Of a stretch of DNA of 64,000 bases, positions 12,930-22,860 are shown piece by piece (the first letter of the stretch is position 1; each line of letters opens with the position of its first letter). The translations under genes and the position numbers were made by a program. The notes under the pieces were generated by a model. It ran no database searches. It was not told the DNA's origin and saw only the letters and a list, made by a program, of their open reading frames with translations. The DNA comes from Pseudorasbora parva (Eukaryota; Chordata; Actinopteri; Cypriniformes; Gobionidae). The DNA is taken from assembly GCF_024679245.1 (NCBI RefSeq), contig NC_090182.1, positions 26,701,753-26,765,752 of the forward strand, read 5' to 3'.

Positions 12930-15230
12930 TACTGTGGGTCTCTTGAGCGAAATGATGCATGTTGCTTTAGGTCACTCCTACCTCACTTTTATTCTATTAT
13001 TTGTGTGGTAGACTTTTGATAGATGTTGCTTTGTGGTTTAAAAAGAGTTGGATTTTAATTTTTTGCTTGTTTGTTGTATAATAAACTTTGGGACAGGACT
13101 TTACGTAACAAGCACAGATGATCAGCTGATTTAGATGAAGGATATTGCCAACTATCTTCATAATAACAAAATAGAAATGATAAAAGTGAAGAGACTGTGC
13201 TGCTAAAAACGTCAATGCCACAGTAAAGAATCAGAATAAAAAGTGTGAAGCTGCGCAAGAAGGATAGATTTCCTTTGCTAGATTTTCCAAATTCTTTATA
13301 TCCGATAGGTTGAGATTAGATGAATGTGTGCTCCATGTGTACATGTAATGAGGAAAAACAGAACGGCTAGTTTCAATTTTGTATTTCATTAATATCACTC
13401 AATGTATCTTACCTACGCTTAGACAGCTGTAATTTATGCGTTGAATAGTGAATATGTTATTCATCTTGTGATCTTTCCTGCTGAAATGAACAAGAATATT
13501 ATCGGCGGGCTGAAAACGTGCATTTTCCAGTAATATCTGAGAGTTGCCCCCTTTAATGATGAACCACACCGCATCATAGTTAAATAAATAAAAAATATGT
13601 ATGAAAAATAATTATGCGTCTTCTACATCAAGTGCATCTATTTGCCAAACCAATTTACCTGTTGGCTGCTTTAAACAATGGACGGTTGTAAATTACACAG
13701 CTTTAAGCATTTGTTATGTCATGCAAAATATACTTTATACAGAAGAATTTTGGGTGTTAGACAAGCCAAAATAACCACTTAAACATGATATACTAGATCT
13801 GGTAATCAGTCAAAGGATTTAACAGTAATGAGGTAAAAACATTAAATCATTGATGTTTTTCCTCAATGACAAATTCTCAATGTGAGGTTAATTAACTGGA
13901 CTAAAACTTACATTTAGACATCATCATGATTTAGATACCATCCTCAGAGTATAAAGCAGCCCTTTTGCATGGAGCTAAGGACCCTAATGCATTATTCATT
14001 TTTAATCCACATGAGAGGTGCGGGTCTACAAAATATCAAGTGAATCTTACTCTTGGACTACATTCTTCTTGTCTGCTGTGCTAAGGCAAGCAGTATTTCT
14101 GACTTCAGGGGAGACCGAAAAACCAAATTGAAATGACTGCTGGGCCTGATAGACTGAGAGGGGAAAGGCACTGCTAAACCAAAATTGCCAAAGAAGCCTC
14201 TCCTTTCTATTCAGCACTGGTCTACTCTATAAAGACATCTGCTGATGACACACTTTGGGGAGGCCTGCTCAAGCAGAGACTGGTGGAGAATCGCTATAAC
14301 GAGATTGAACCACATGACTGCTTGCCGAAGGAGCCTGAAGCAGGCTCCCACACAACCTGCTGCCAAGCAGGGTGCCACAAAGCCGAACAACCGCCACAAA
14401 AATACCCTTACACTATTCTACAAGTCGTGGCCTGGTCAGTTACACTATATTCTACAAGACGCTGCCAGGGTGGCAGATACCTTTATAAAATGAAACCCAG
14501 CTGACATGTTATTTCTATTCCCAGTCAACTGGCAAACACTATCCTGCCATGGGCTGCTTTTCTTCTTAAATAAAAAAGGACAGATTTGCCATGAATATAT
14601 CTATTTTTACAGCTTTAGGCCAAAAAGAAAGGACAGAATGTACATGCTCCTAAATGTCAGTGGTTGAAGTACAGCAACCCGGACAGCAACACAGACAGGT
14701 ATTTTGGTTATAGCTCAATGGATCTCAAGAGACCAATTATGTATGCTGAAGAGATTGCAGAAAAAGATTCACAATCGAGAAATCTGATCACGCAATAACA
14801 GCATATTGGTCTCATGAAAGCTGAAAATTAAGTAAATGTGATGACCCAGTGCAAATGTTGCCCCAAATGCAAAAATAATAATTGTTCTCCCTGTCTCAGC
14901 ATCATCAAACATGTTTCTAATGACAGGTTTCTCTGAGCCTGTTTACGTTAAGATTCACAGTCTCCATTACTGTACCATACTAACAAAATCAGCTATATGG
15001 TAACACTTTAAAATCACAATTCTAATTATTAGTATTAACTAGTTTCTTATTAGCAAGCAAATTACTAGAATATTGGCTGTATTTAGGAAGCACATTTAAA
15101 TGCCTTATTCTGCATGACCAGATTCTACATCCCTTCTTCCTACCAAATACCTAAACTACCTTACTAACTATTAATACGCAGTTTAGGAGTTTTTTGAGGC
15201 ACAAGTCATAGTTAATAATTAGTTAATAGT
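12930..15230. other. Non-coding stretch, no gene seen
   Basis: AT-rich sequence without recognisable genes or repeat families. Short overlapping frames at 14211-14504 have no domain. Confidence 0.55.
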
Positions 15231-15234
15231 GACC

Positions 15235-15250
15235 ACATATACATACATAT

Positions 15251-15319
<69 letters not shown>

Positions 15320-15340
15320 CACACACATACACACACACAC
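15235..15340 (+). repeat. (TA)n/(CA)n compound microsatellite
   Basis: ATACACATAT leads into about 30 TA units (15254-15315), followed by (CA)n-rich sequence up to the start of the Tc1-A element. The same TATACACACA type of sequence reappears at 16966-16978 and 18194-18211 between the next elements, so one microsatellite was the landing site for several insertions. Confidence 0.9.
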
Positions 15341-15560
15341 ACAGTGCCTTGCAAAAGTATTCGGCCCCCTTGAACTTTGCGACCTTTTGCCACATTTCAG
15401 GCTTTAAACATTAAGATATAAAACTGTATTTTTTGTGAAGAATCTATAACAAGTGGGACACAATCATGAAGTGGAATGAAATTTATTGGATATTTCAAAC
15501 TTTTTTAACAAATCAAAAACTGAAAAATTGGGCGTGCAAAATTATTCAGCCCCTTTACTT
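15341..15560 (+). repeat. Left terminal inverted repeat of Tc1-A
   Basis: Pairs with 16745-16965 in inverted orientation. It contains the outer motif GCCTTGCAAAAGTATTCGG and an inner GCGTGCAAAATTATTCAGCC motif, the two expected transposase-binding direct repeats. Confidence 0.88.
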
Positions 15561-15731
15561 TCAGTGCAGCAAACTCTCTCCAGAAGTTCAGTGAGGATCT
15601 CTGAATGATCCAATGTTGACCTAAATGACTAATGATGATAAATAGAATCCACCTGTGTGTAATCTAGTCTCCATATAAATGCACCTGCACTGTGATAGTC
15701 TCAGAGGTCCGTTTAAAGTGCAGAGAGCATC

Positions 15732-16745
15732 ATGAAGAACAAGGAACACACCAGGCAGGTCTGAGGTACTGTTGTGGAGAAGTTTAAAGCTGGATTTGGA
15801 TACAAAAAGATTTCCCAAGCTTTAAACATCCCAAGGAGCACTGTGCAAGCGATAATATTGAAATGGAAGGAGTATAAGACCACTGCAAATCTACCAAGAC
15901 CTGGCCGTCCCTCTAAACTTTCAGCTCATACAAGGAGAAGACTGATCAGAGATGCAGCCAAGAGGCCCATGATCACTCTGGATGAACTGCAGAGATCTAC
16001 AGCTGAGGTGGGAGACTCTGTCCATAGGACAACAATCAGTCGTATACTGCACAAATCTGGCCTTTATGGAAGAGTGGCAAGAAGAAAGCCATTTCTTAAA
16101 GATATCCATAAAAAGTGTTGTTTAAAGTTTGCCAAAAGCCACCTGGGAGACACACCACACATGTGGAAGAAGGTGCTCTGGTCAGATGAAACCAAAATGG
16201 AACTTTTTGGCAACAATGCAAAACGTTATGTTTGGCGTAAAAGCAACACAGCTCATCACCTTGAACACAACATCCCCACTGTCAAACATGGTGTTGGCAG
16301 CATCATGGTTTGGGCCTGCTTTTCTTCAGCAGGGACAGGGAAGATGGTTAAAATTGATGGGAAGATGGATGGAGCCAAATGCAGGACCATTCTGGAAAAA
16401 AACCTGATGGAGTCTGCAAAAGACCTGAGACTGGGACGGAGATTTGTCTTCCAACAAGACAATGATCCAAAACATAAAGCAAAATCTACAATGGAATGGT
16501 TCAAAAATAAACATATCCAGGTGTTAGAATGGCCAAGTCAAAGTCCAGACCTGAATCCAATCGAGAATTGAAAACTGAAAACTGCTGTTCACAAACGCTC
16601 TCCATCCAACCTCACTGAGCTCGAGCTGTTCTGCAAGGAGGAATGGGCAAAAATTTCAGTCTCTCGATGTGCAAAACTGATAGAGACATACCCCAAGCGA
16701 CTTACAGCTGTAAACGCAGAAAAAGGTGGCGCTACAAAGTATTAA
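15732..16745 (+). pseudogene. Tc1-like transposase, two in-frame stops
   Basis: DD34E transposase of a Tc1/mariner element; the active family enzyme cuts and pastes the element at TA sites in the nucleus. I place the start at the ATG at 15732 (MKNKEHTRQV) rather than the later one at 15774, because the upstream codons continue the family N-terminus. Visible parts are a paired-like helix-turn-helix (KISQALNIPRSTVQ), a GRPR-type linker (RPGRPSKLS), the first catalytic aspartate in LWSDETK, the second in FQQDND and the glutamate in SPDLNPIEN, with 34 residues between the last two. Breaks: TGA at 15762-15764, which looks like CGA decayed at CpG, and TGA at 16569-16571, just after the glutamate, where the usual L-W residues are missing. 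The frame then stays open to TAA at 16743-16745. All three catalytic residues survive, but the copy should be inactive. Confidence 0.92.
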
Positions 16746-16965
16746 CTTAAGGGGGCCGAATAATTATGCACGCCCAATTTTTCCGTTTTTGATTTGTTAA
16801 AAAAGTTTGAAATATCCAATAAATTTCGTTCCACTTTATAATTGTGTCCCACTTGTTGTTGATTCTTCAGTAAACAATTAGAGTTTTATATCTTTATGTT
16901 TGAAGCCTGAAATGTGCAAAAGGTTGCAAAGTTCAAGGGGGCCGAATACTTTCGCAAGGCACTGT
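16745..16965 (+). repeat. Right terminal inverted repeat of Tc1-A
   Basis: Inverted partner of 15341-15560. The inner motif GGGGCCGAATAATTATGCAC begins just after the transposase stop, and the outer motif ends GCAAGGCACTGT. Confidence 0.88.
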
Positions 16966-16978
16966 ATACACACACATA

Positions 16979-18193
16979 CTCACCTAAAGGATTATTAGGA
17001 ACACCATACTAATACTGTGTTTGACCCCCTTTCGCCTTCAGAACTGCCTTAATTCTACGTGGCATTGATTGAACAAGGTGCTGAAAGCATTCTTTAGAAA
17101 TGTTGGCCCATATTGATAGGATAGCATCTTGCAGTTGATGGAGATTTGTGGGATGCACATCCAGGGCACAAAGCTCCCGTTCCACCACATCCCAAAGATG
17201 CTCTATTGGGTTGAGATCTGGTGACTGTGGGGGCCATTTTAGTACAGTGGAGTCATTGTCATGTTTAAGAAACCAATTTGAAATGATTCAATCTTTGTGA
17301 AATGGTACATTATCCTGCTGGAAGTAGCCATCAGAGGATGGGTACATGGTGCTCATAAAGGGATGAACATGGTCAGAAACTATGCTCAGGTAGGCTGTGG
17401 CATTTAAACGATGCCCAATTGGCACTAAAGTGCCTAAAGGGTGCCAAGAAAACATCCCCCACACCATTACACCACCACCACCAGCCTGCACAGTGGTAAC
17501 AAGGCATGATGGATCCATGCTCTCATTCTGTTTACGCCAAATTCACTCTACATCTGAATGTCTAAACAGAAATCAAGACTCCTCAGATCAGGCAACATTT
17601 TTCCAGTTTTCAATTGTCCAATTTTGGTGAACCTGTGCAAATTGTAGCCTCCTTTTCCTATTTGTAGTGGAGTTGAGTGGTACCCGGTGGGGTCTTCTGC
17701 TGTTGTAGCCCATCCGCCTCAAGGTTGTGCGTGTTGTGGCTTCACAAATGCTTTGCTGCCTACCTCGGTTGTAACGTGGTTATTTCAGTTAAAGTTGCTC
17801 TTCTATCAGCTTGAATCAGTCGGCCCATTCTCCTCTGACCTCTAGCATCAACAAGGCATTTCTGCCCACAGGACTGCCTCATACTGGATGTTTTTCCCTT
17901 TTCACACCATTCTTTGTAAAAACCTAGAAATGGTTGTGCGTGAAAATCCCAATAACTGAGCAGATTGTGAAATACTCAGACCGGCCCGTCTGGTACCAAC
18001 AACCATCCCAACAACAAAATTGCTTAAATCACCTTTCCTTCCCATTCTGACATTCAGTTTGGAGTTCAGGAGATTGTCTTGACCAGGACCAAACCCCCAA
18101 ATGCATTGAAGCAACTGCCATGGGATTGATTGATTAGATAATTGCATTCATGTGAAATTGAACAGGTGTTCCTTATAATCCTTTAGGTGAGTG
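16979..18193 (-). mobile_element. Tc1-like transposon B, decayed, reverse strand
   Basis: A second Tc1/mariner family, about 1.2 kb, with short inverted ends: CTCACCTAAAGGATTATT on the left and the complement ending CCTTTAGGTGAGTG on the right. Both sides are flanked by TA (16977-16978 and 18194-18195), the expected target duplication. It lies only 13 bp from Tc1-A, in the same TA/CA microsatellite. Its transposase runs on the - strand and is frameshifted. Confidence 0.9.
17050..18045 (-). pseudogene. Tc1-like transposase remnant (element B)
   Basis: On the - strand the frame opens at the ATG at 18045-18043 with MGRKGDLSNFVVGMVVGTR, followed by a helix-turn-helix segment (SISQSAQLLGFSRTTISRF). 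It breaks soon after. A later open segment (17518-17288) shows GGGGVMVWGMFSWHPLGTL and FQQDNVPFHKD, the strand and second-aspartate region of Tc1 transposases. The region that should hold the final glutamate survives only in another frame, with stops. At least two frameshifts or stops separate the parts, so this is a dead copy and visibly more decayed than element A. The family is certain from motifs plus termini; the exact subfamily is not. Confidence 0.85.
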
Positions 18194-18211
18194 TAGTATA
18201 TACACACATAC

Positions 18212-18404
18212 ACAGTGGGTACGGAAAGTATTCAGACTCCCTTATTTTTCACTCTCTGTTATATTGCAGTCATTTGTTAAAGTCATTTAAGCTATTTTTT
18301 CACATTAATGTACAAACAGCACCCTATATTGACAAAAAACAGAATTGTTGACATTTGTGCAGATTCATTAAAAAAGAAAAACTGAAATATCACATGGTCC
18401 TAAG
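18212..18404 (+). mobile_element. Left part of Tc1-like transposon C
   Basis: Begins ACAGTGGGTACGGAAAGTATTC, the end of a third fish Tc1 family, and runs until GTCCTAAG at 18397-18404, where a hAT element interrupts it. The sequence resumes after 20657 with the same GTCCTAAG and continues TATTCAGACCC, repeating the inner end motif. Removing the insertion and one copy of GTCCTAAG rejoins the element exactly. Confidence 0.85.
18397..18404 (+). repeat. Target-site duplication of hAT-1, left copy
   Basis: GTCCTAAG directly before the CAGGGC terminus; identical to 20658-20665. An 8-bp duplication is diagnostic of the hAT superfamily. Confidence 0.9.
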
Positions 18405-18862
18405 CAGGGCTTGACATTAACTTTTTTCCTCACCAGCCACTGTGGCTAGTGGTTTTCCAAAGTTACTAGCCACTCAGCATTTTCACTGGCCACAATTTTC
18501 CTGTTTGGAAATTACATTCTATATGTTTAAAGTTGACTTTGGCATGCTTATATTACTTGATTTTGAATCATTTCACTTGATTTAGAAGATTTAAAACCCT
18601 TTCAAACTTTCAAATGCAGAGTGACCCCCCAAATCAAGACTACATTGTATATCAGCTGGGACGTGCAGGTGGGCAAGGGGTGGGCAATATAATAGAATAC
18701 GGTATAATAGGCTAATATGAGAAATATAATATGATAGGCTATGAGTTATTTTAGTTAGGCTATATATACATAATTTAGAAAAATACCCTAAGCAAATCAC
18801 AAAAACAAGAGTTAATAAAAATAAAAGCAAAATTCAGATACTAATACATATTTATTTAATAT

Positions 18863-18870
18863 GTAGGCCT
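18863..18870 (+). repeat. Target-site duplication of hAT-2, left copy
   Basis: GTAGGCCT directly before the TAGGGCTGGG terminus; identical to 20168-20175. Confidence 0.9.
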
Positions 18871-19635
18871 TAGGGCTGGGCGATATGGCCAAAATTTCAT
18901 ATCCCGATTTAGCTCATTTGATATCCCGATAACGATATACATAACGATATAGCAATTTTTCTGTTAATTCAGTTTATGAATAGTCTATACAAAATTGCAA
19001 TGTGGACATGCAGTTTGAAATGATATACAAAACGAATAAAGGTAGTATGGACTACATTTTTATCTTATTTAGAACCTTTTTTTTTTTTAAGCGAGACAGT
19101 TGTTGATGTTAACCGATGACCGTTTGACCGATGGTTGACCATATCAACGTTAACCGATCAAAGTTGTTGCCTGTTTGTACTTAATAAACCAATAAAAACA
19201 TTTGACGCGAGGTCACTGTGTTTGGGTTTGCGCGCTCACAAGGTTTGCAAAAAGTAAACAGGCTAAAACACTCGAGGTTAGAGCCAGGGCAGACGACAGT
19301 ATGAAGCATGCATTTCGCTTAAAATGGGCTTACTTTTGGAAATATATCTTTCTTTATTATTGTTAGCACTACCTTGAACTAAAGCGGCGTCTCTTCGGAG
19401 CTGTCATTTTCTTAAATGAGCCGTGGCAATGTTTCAAATGAGCTTCTTACGCTGGACAAATGCCTTTATTTTCAACGCGATCAGCTTGTACCCAAACCAT
19501 TTCGAAACTAAGCCATTGTCCTCAGATTACAAACAAGCTCCTCAGCGGCGCGTTTGCGAGACTCGTGTTTTGCGCTGTGGGGGATTTAAAAAAAGTGACG
19601 TGAGTGGAAGGGAGGCGGCAGCGCTAGGACAGTGC

Positions 19636-19723
<88 letters not shown>

Positions 19724-20167
19724 CTCGCGGCTGTTATTTCAAATAGCGCAGCATTTTTTAAACTAATCGGTTTCAACCGGCTAATGAGGCTCGGTGGTTG
19801 GTCAAGAAAATGTTTTGTTTTCGCCATCCCTACACCTGCCATTAAAATATTTCAATATATGGCTATATGGTGTGCCACGCGTAAACGCCCGTTGCAGCGT
19901 CTGTGTCTGAAGTTTGTTTTGAGCGCTTATGCCACCATTCTGCCATAATTACTCTGAGAATTACCTTGGTCTGAACCGCGTCTACCGTCTTCCTCCATGT
20001 TTGTTTATGTATTGCAGCGTGCATGGGCATGCCGTGGCGTGAGGTGCATCTTGACGTAAAATTCTGCCGTAAACACCTTATCGTGGCGTAAGCGATAGAG
20101 CCTAATATAAAACGATAGACATTTTCTATCGTCCAGACGATATATTTCGTCATATCGCCCAGCCCTA
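18871..20167. mobile_element. hAT-2, hAT element nested inside hAT-1
   Basis: Starts TAGGGCTGGGCGATATGGCC and ends CATATCGCCCAGCCCTA, a good inverted terminal repeat; an inner TATCG-rich part of the ends is also mirrored (CGATAACGATATA near 18929 and CGATAGACATTTTCTATCG near 20112). It is flanked by perfect 8-bp duplications (GTAGGCCT). Length is about 1.3 kb, including a (GA)n tract. No intact transposase frame is visible, so it is non-autonomous. Confidence 0.9.
19642..19722 (+). repeat. (GA)n microsatellite, about 40 units
   Basis: Perfect GA repeat lying inside hAT-2. The RERERE and SLSLSL reading frames across it are artefacts of the repeat. Confidence 0.95.
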
Positions 20168-20175
20168 GTAGGCCT
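20168..20175 (+). repeat. Target-site duplication of hAT-2, right copy
   Basis: GTAGGCCT immediately after the CAGCCCTA terminus, matching 18863-18870. Confidence 0.9.
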
Positions 20176-20657
20176 ATACATTTATTTAACATCTGTAGTT
20201 GTTTGATTAACATTAATGACAGACAGGTATTTATTTTGGCTGCTGAATGCATGGATGTAATATTTGTGACACATATCCAGTTATTGCCCACCTGTTTACG
20301 TACACTTAAGCCATAACCGACAGTGTTCATGCGATGGACATTTTGACATCAGTGTGCGCGTGTATTTGAGTATTCAGGAGCAAGGAGAACTGATCACGCG
20401 TGCGACAGAGTGCGCACACGAGAGAGCGCTTTTGTTGTGTCATTCAGCGCGATTCCACCTATCTTGCCTTCACTAAGTATAAAGAATTGTAGTTGAATGG
20501 TAGCCATTTTTGTAATACGACGGTCTTGGCATTTCATTTAGCTGTAGATTATATTCAACCTGCCAAAGTGGCTAGTGGGAGTGGCTACCATACCCGCCAC
20601 AGCTGAAATCTACCCACATTTGGCGGGTTGGCGGGTGTTAATGCCCTAAAAGCCCTG

Positions 20658-20665
20658 GTCCTAAG
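20658..20665 (+). repeat. Target-site duplication of hAT-1, right copy
   Basis: GTCCTAAG immediately after AAAGCCCTG, matching 18397-18404. Confidence 0.9.
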
Positions 20666-20852
20666 TATTCAGACCCTTTGCTGTGACACTCATATATTTA
20701 ACTCAGGTGCTGTCCAATTCTTCTAATCATCGAGTTGGTTCTACACCTTCATTTGAGTCCAGCTGTGTTTGATTATACTGATTGGACGTGATTAGGAAAG
20801 CCACACACCTGTCTATATAAGACTTTACAGCTCACAGTGCATGTCAGAGCAA

Positions 20853-21007
20853 ATGAGAATCATGAGGTCAAAGGAACTGCCTGGAGAGCTCAGAGACAGA
20901 ATTGTGGCAAGGCACAGATCTGGCCATGGTTACAAAAAAACATTCTGCTGCACTTAAGGTTCCTAAGAGCACAGTGGCCTCCATAATCCTTACATGGAAA
21001 ATGTTTG
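20853..21007 (+). pseudogene. N-terminal fragment of Tc1 transposase (element C)
   Basis: From the ATGs at 20853 and 20862 the reading is MRIMRSKELPGELRDRIVAR followed by HRSGHGYKK, the paired-like DNA-binding N-terminus of a Tc1 transposase. The frame is disrupted near 20935-20945 by an A-rich slip. Similarity continues in another frame up to about 21007 (SAALKVPKSTVASIIL, the second helix of the DNA-binding domain). The catalytic domain is absent, replaced by element D. Dead fragment. Confidence 0.75.
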
Positions 21008-21661
21008 GGCAGGCGTATGTTATGGCAACGAACACAGGTGCATTTTTATTGATGGCATTTTGAATGCACAGAGATAACGTGACGAGATCCTGAGGCCCAT
21101 TGTTGTGCCATTCATTCACGACCATCACCTCATGTTGCGGCATGATAATGCATGGCCCCATGTTGCAAGCTAGGATCTGTACACAATTCCTGGAAGATCA
21201 AAACATCCCAGTTCTTGCATGGCCAGCATACTCACCGGACATTTAGCATATTTGGGATGCTCTGGATCGTATATACAACAGCGTGTTTAAGTTCCAGCCA
21301 ATATACAACAACTTGGAGATGGAGATGTGTTGCTATGCAAATGGCAAATGGTGGTCACAACATATACTGACTGGTTTTAAGACACCCCTGGCCTTTTATT
21401 GTGGCCAGCCTAAGGCACACCTGTGCAATCTAAGCAGCTGTTTAATCAGCATCTTATGCTACACCTTTGAGGTGAATGGATTAACTCAGCAAAGGAGAAG
21501 TGCTCACTAACACAGATTTAGACAGATTTGTGAACAATATTTGAGAGAAATAGGCCTTTTGTGTACATAAAAAAAAAAATTTGAGTTGAAAAATGGGGAC
21601 AAAAACCAAGTGTTAAAAAAAATGTGCATTGAATTAAAAAAAAAAAGGTGTATATACTGTA
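21008..21661 (+). mobile_element. 3' half of Tc1-like transposon D
   Basis: Contains the C-terminal part of a different Tc1 transposase in broken frames, then the 3' non-coding end (GTGGCCAGCCTAAGGCACAC and following) and a terminal inverted repeat ending near TATACTGTA at 21661. Recognisable coding traces include a CACCTCATGTTGCGGCATGATAATGC stretch that corresponds to the second catalytic-aspartate region and CATACTCACCGGACAT for the PDL motif. In-frame stops (for example TAG at about 21172) and deletions are present. The 5' half and left inverted repeat are missing. Confidence 0.8.
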
Positions 21662-21755
21662 TATATGCCTTCACCGATGTGCCCTTTCTCTAAATCCAAC
21701 CTCACAAAGCAAACCCGATGTCAGAAAACCTTAATGCGCACAATGTTTCCTTTTC

Positions 21756-21880
21756 GCTTATGGGAAAAATACTTGAAAATACTGAAGCCTTTATTTTAAA
21801 ATGCAGTGCAGCTGCACAGCCAGCATAGTGCAGAGCTTTAAGAACAGTGATTGGCTGGGCTGCGGGTAATGCACAAACCA
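21756..21880 (+). repeat. Left inverted terminal repeat of DIRS-like element
   Basis: GCTTATGGGAAAA, TTTATTTTAAAATGCAGTGC, CAGCCAGCATAGTGCAGAGC and GATTGGCTGGGCTGCGGG all recur in reverse complement, in the mirrored order, at 29064-29196. The arms are about 125 and 133 bp with some divergence. Confidence 0.88.
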
Positions 21881-22035
21881 ACCGGGCGCATCCCTGTTCA
21901 GCACATCTGAATTAACGCGTCATCTGCTGATTCGCCGTTTTCCTGTGGCCATCCAGTGAGTATCCTTTAAAGAGCAAATTCAGCTAAAACAAAAGCACAC
22001 TTTCTTTCTTAAAGAGTAGCACAGCACTGTTTCAA

Positions 22036-22685
22036 ATGCCGCGCCCCAACTGTGGTACATACAGTGCCCATCTGCATCCCATTGATGAAAAAAACGCAGA
22101 AAAGGCACTCACTCAGGGCGGCTGTTCTCACAGCAAGAGCATGCGCTCTCATCTCTGCGATTGCGGCTAGCTTTCCAGGAGCCTCGGAGGAAGAAGAAAC
22201 AGTGGGGACAGAGGACCCACGAGCGCACAGAGATGAGTGAGCTCACGCCAGCCGTCTCACTCTCTCTAAATAGATCGGTTTCGCCCGTGCTCTTCGCCCA
22301 GATAGACTAGGCACCCTCTTATGAAGCGAGCAGACTCCTCTTGTTTGGAGGTTCGGAGGAAGACCTCCACGATGACAGCTTGTTATTGTTGACCTCTGAA
22401 GGCGAAGATTGGCCGGGCTCAGTGAATGGCCCTGCCCAAGGCAAAGCTACTCCGCTCCATGGAAGAGTCTGGACCGGACCTGCCAGCCTTCCGCAATTTG
22501 TGCAGGGCCAGTGACCTGGCCCTACATGCCACAGAGACCCTGCCCAGGGCACTGCACAGGAGCATGGCCAGCCTGGTAGTAATTGAGCATCACCTATGGC
22601 TTAATTTAACAGAGATTAAGGATTTAGACAAGACTGCCTCCTATGACTCCTTATCTCTACCACTGGTCTCTTCGGCCCCGCGGTG
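22036..22685 (+). pseudogene. DIRS gag-like ORF1 remnant
   Basis: Opens at ATG 22036 with MPRPNCGTYSAHLHPIDE, matching the style of fish DIRS ORF1 starts, and then loses frame. Its 3' part, in the frame of 22426-22685, reads RSMASLVVIEHHLWLNL then TEIKDLDKTASYD; a short R-S-M-A-x-L-V-V-x-E-x-H-L-W-L-N-L block is what I recall from fish DIRS ORF1. The product would be the structural/RNA-binding protein of the particle. Frameshifts and TGA at 22683-22685 break it. Family assignment leans on memory plus the downstream RT and recombinase. Confidence 0.65.
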
Positions 22686-22689
22686 AGCA

Positions 22690-22811
22690 GCATCACTGAA
22701 CATTTCATAGAAACACAGAAGTCTTCTCAGTCCATGCAACACAATATTATTTGAACTCCTTATTTGAATGAATGAATCATAGCATTTATTTGAATAAATT
22801 ACTGATCGAGA

Positions 22812-22860
<49 letters not shown>

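Larger units (their letters stand above)
15341..16965 (+). mobile_element. Tc1-like transposon A, nearly intact
   Basis: A Tc1/mariner element of about 1.6 kb with long terminal inverted repeats of about 220 bp. The outer ends read ACAGTGCCTTGCAAAAG on the left and its near-complement CTTTCGCAAGGCACTGT on the right. An inner copy of the end motif, GGGCGTGCAAAATTATTC on the left and its partner near 16751-16775, gives the IR/DR layout known from fish Tc1 elements. It carries one transposase frame with two stop codons. The TA target duplication is not clear because the element sits in a TA/CA microsatellite. The ITR arms remain highly similar, which suggests it is younger than its neighbours. 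Confidence 0.93.
18405..20657. mobile_element. hAT-1, non-autonomous hAT element inside Tc1-C
   Basis: Starts CAGGGCTTGACATTAAC and ends TTAATGCCCTAAAAGCCCTG, an imperfect inverted terminal repeat with a CAGGG end. It is flanked by perfect 8-bp duplications (GTCCTAAG). The arms contain inverted GGCTAGTGG/CCACTAGCC-type words (for example GTGGCTAGTGG near 18442 and AAGTGGCTAGTGGGAGTGG near 20565). Without the second hAT nested at 18871-20167 it is only about 950 bp, and it encodes no transposase, so it depended on another copy for movement. Confidence 0.88.
20658..21007 (+). mobile_element. Right part of Tc1-like transposon C, 5' half only
   Basis: Continues Tc1-C after the hAT insertion, through its 5' untranslated region (including TATATAAGAC near 20815) into the start of a transposase frame. 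At about 21007, after AATGTTTGGG, the similarity to this family ends and a different Tc1 type (element D) begins. No right inverted repeat of family C is seen, so this copy lost its 3' half. Confidence 0.8.

Noticed and set aside
19863..20330. 155-codon - strand frame over the right part of hAT-2 and hAT-1
   Set aside because: It crosses the border of two transposons and a target duplication, so it cannot be an original gene.
20868..21161. 97-codon - strand frame in Tc1-C/D
   Set aside because: Antisense shadow of the transposase remnants.
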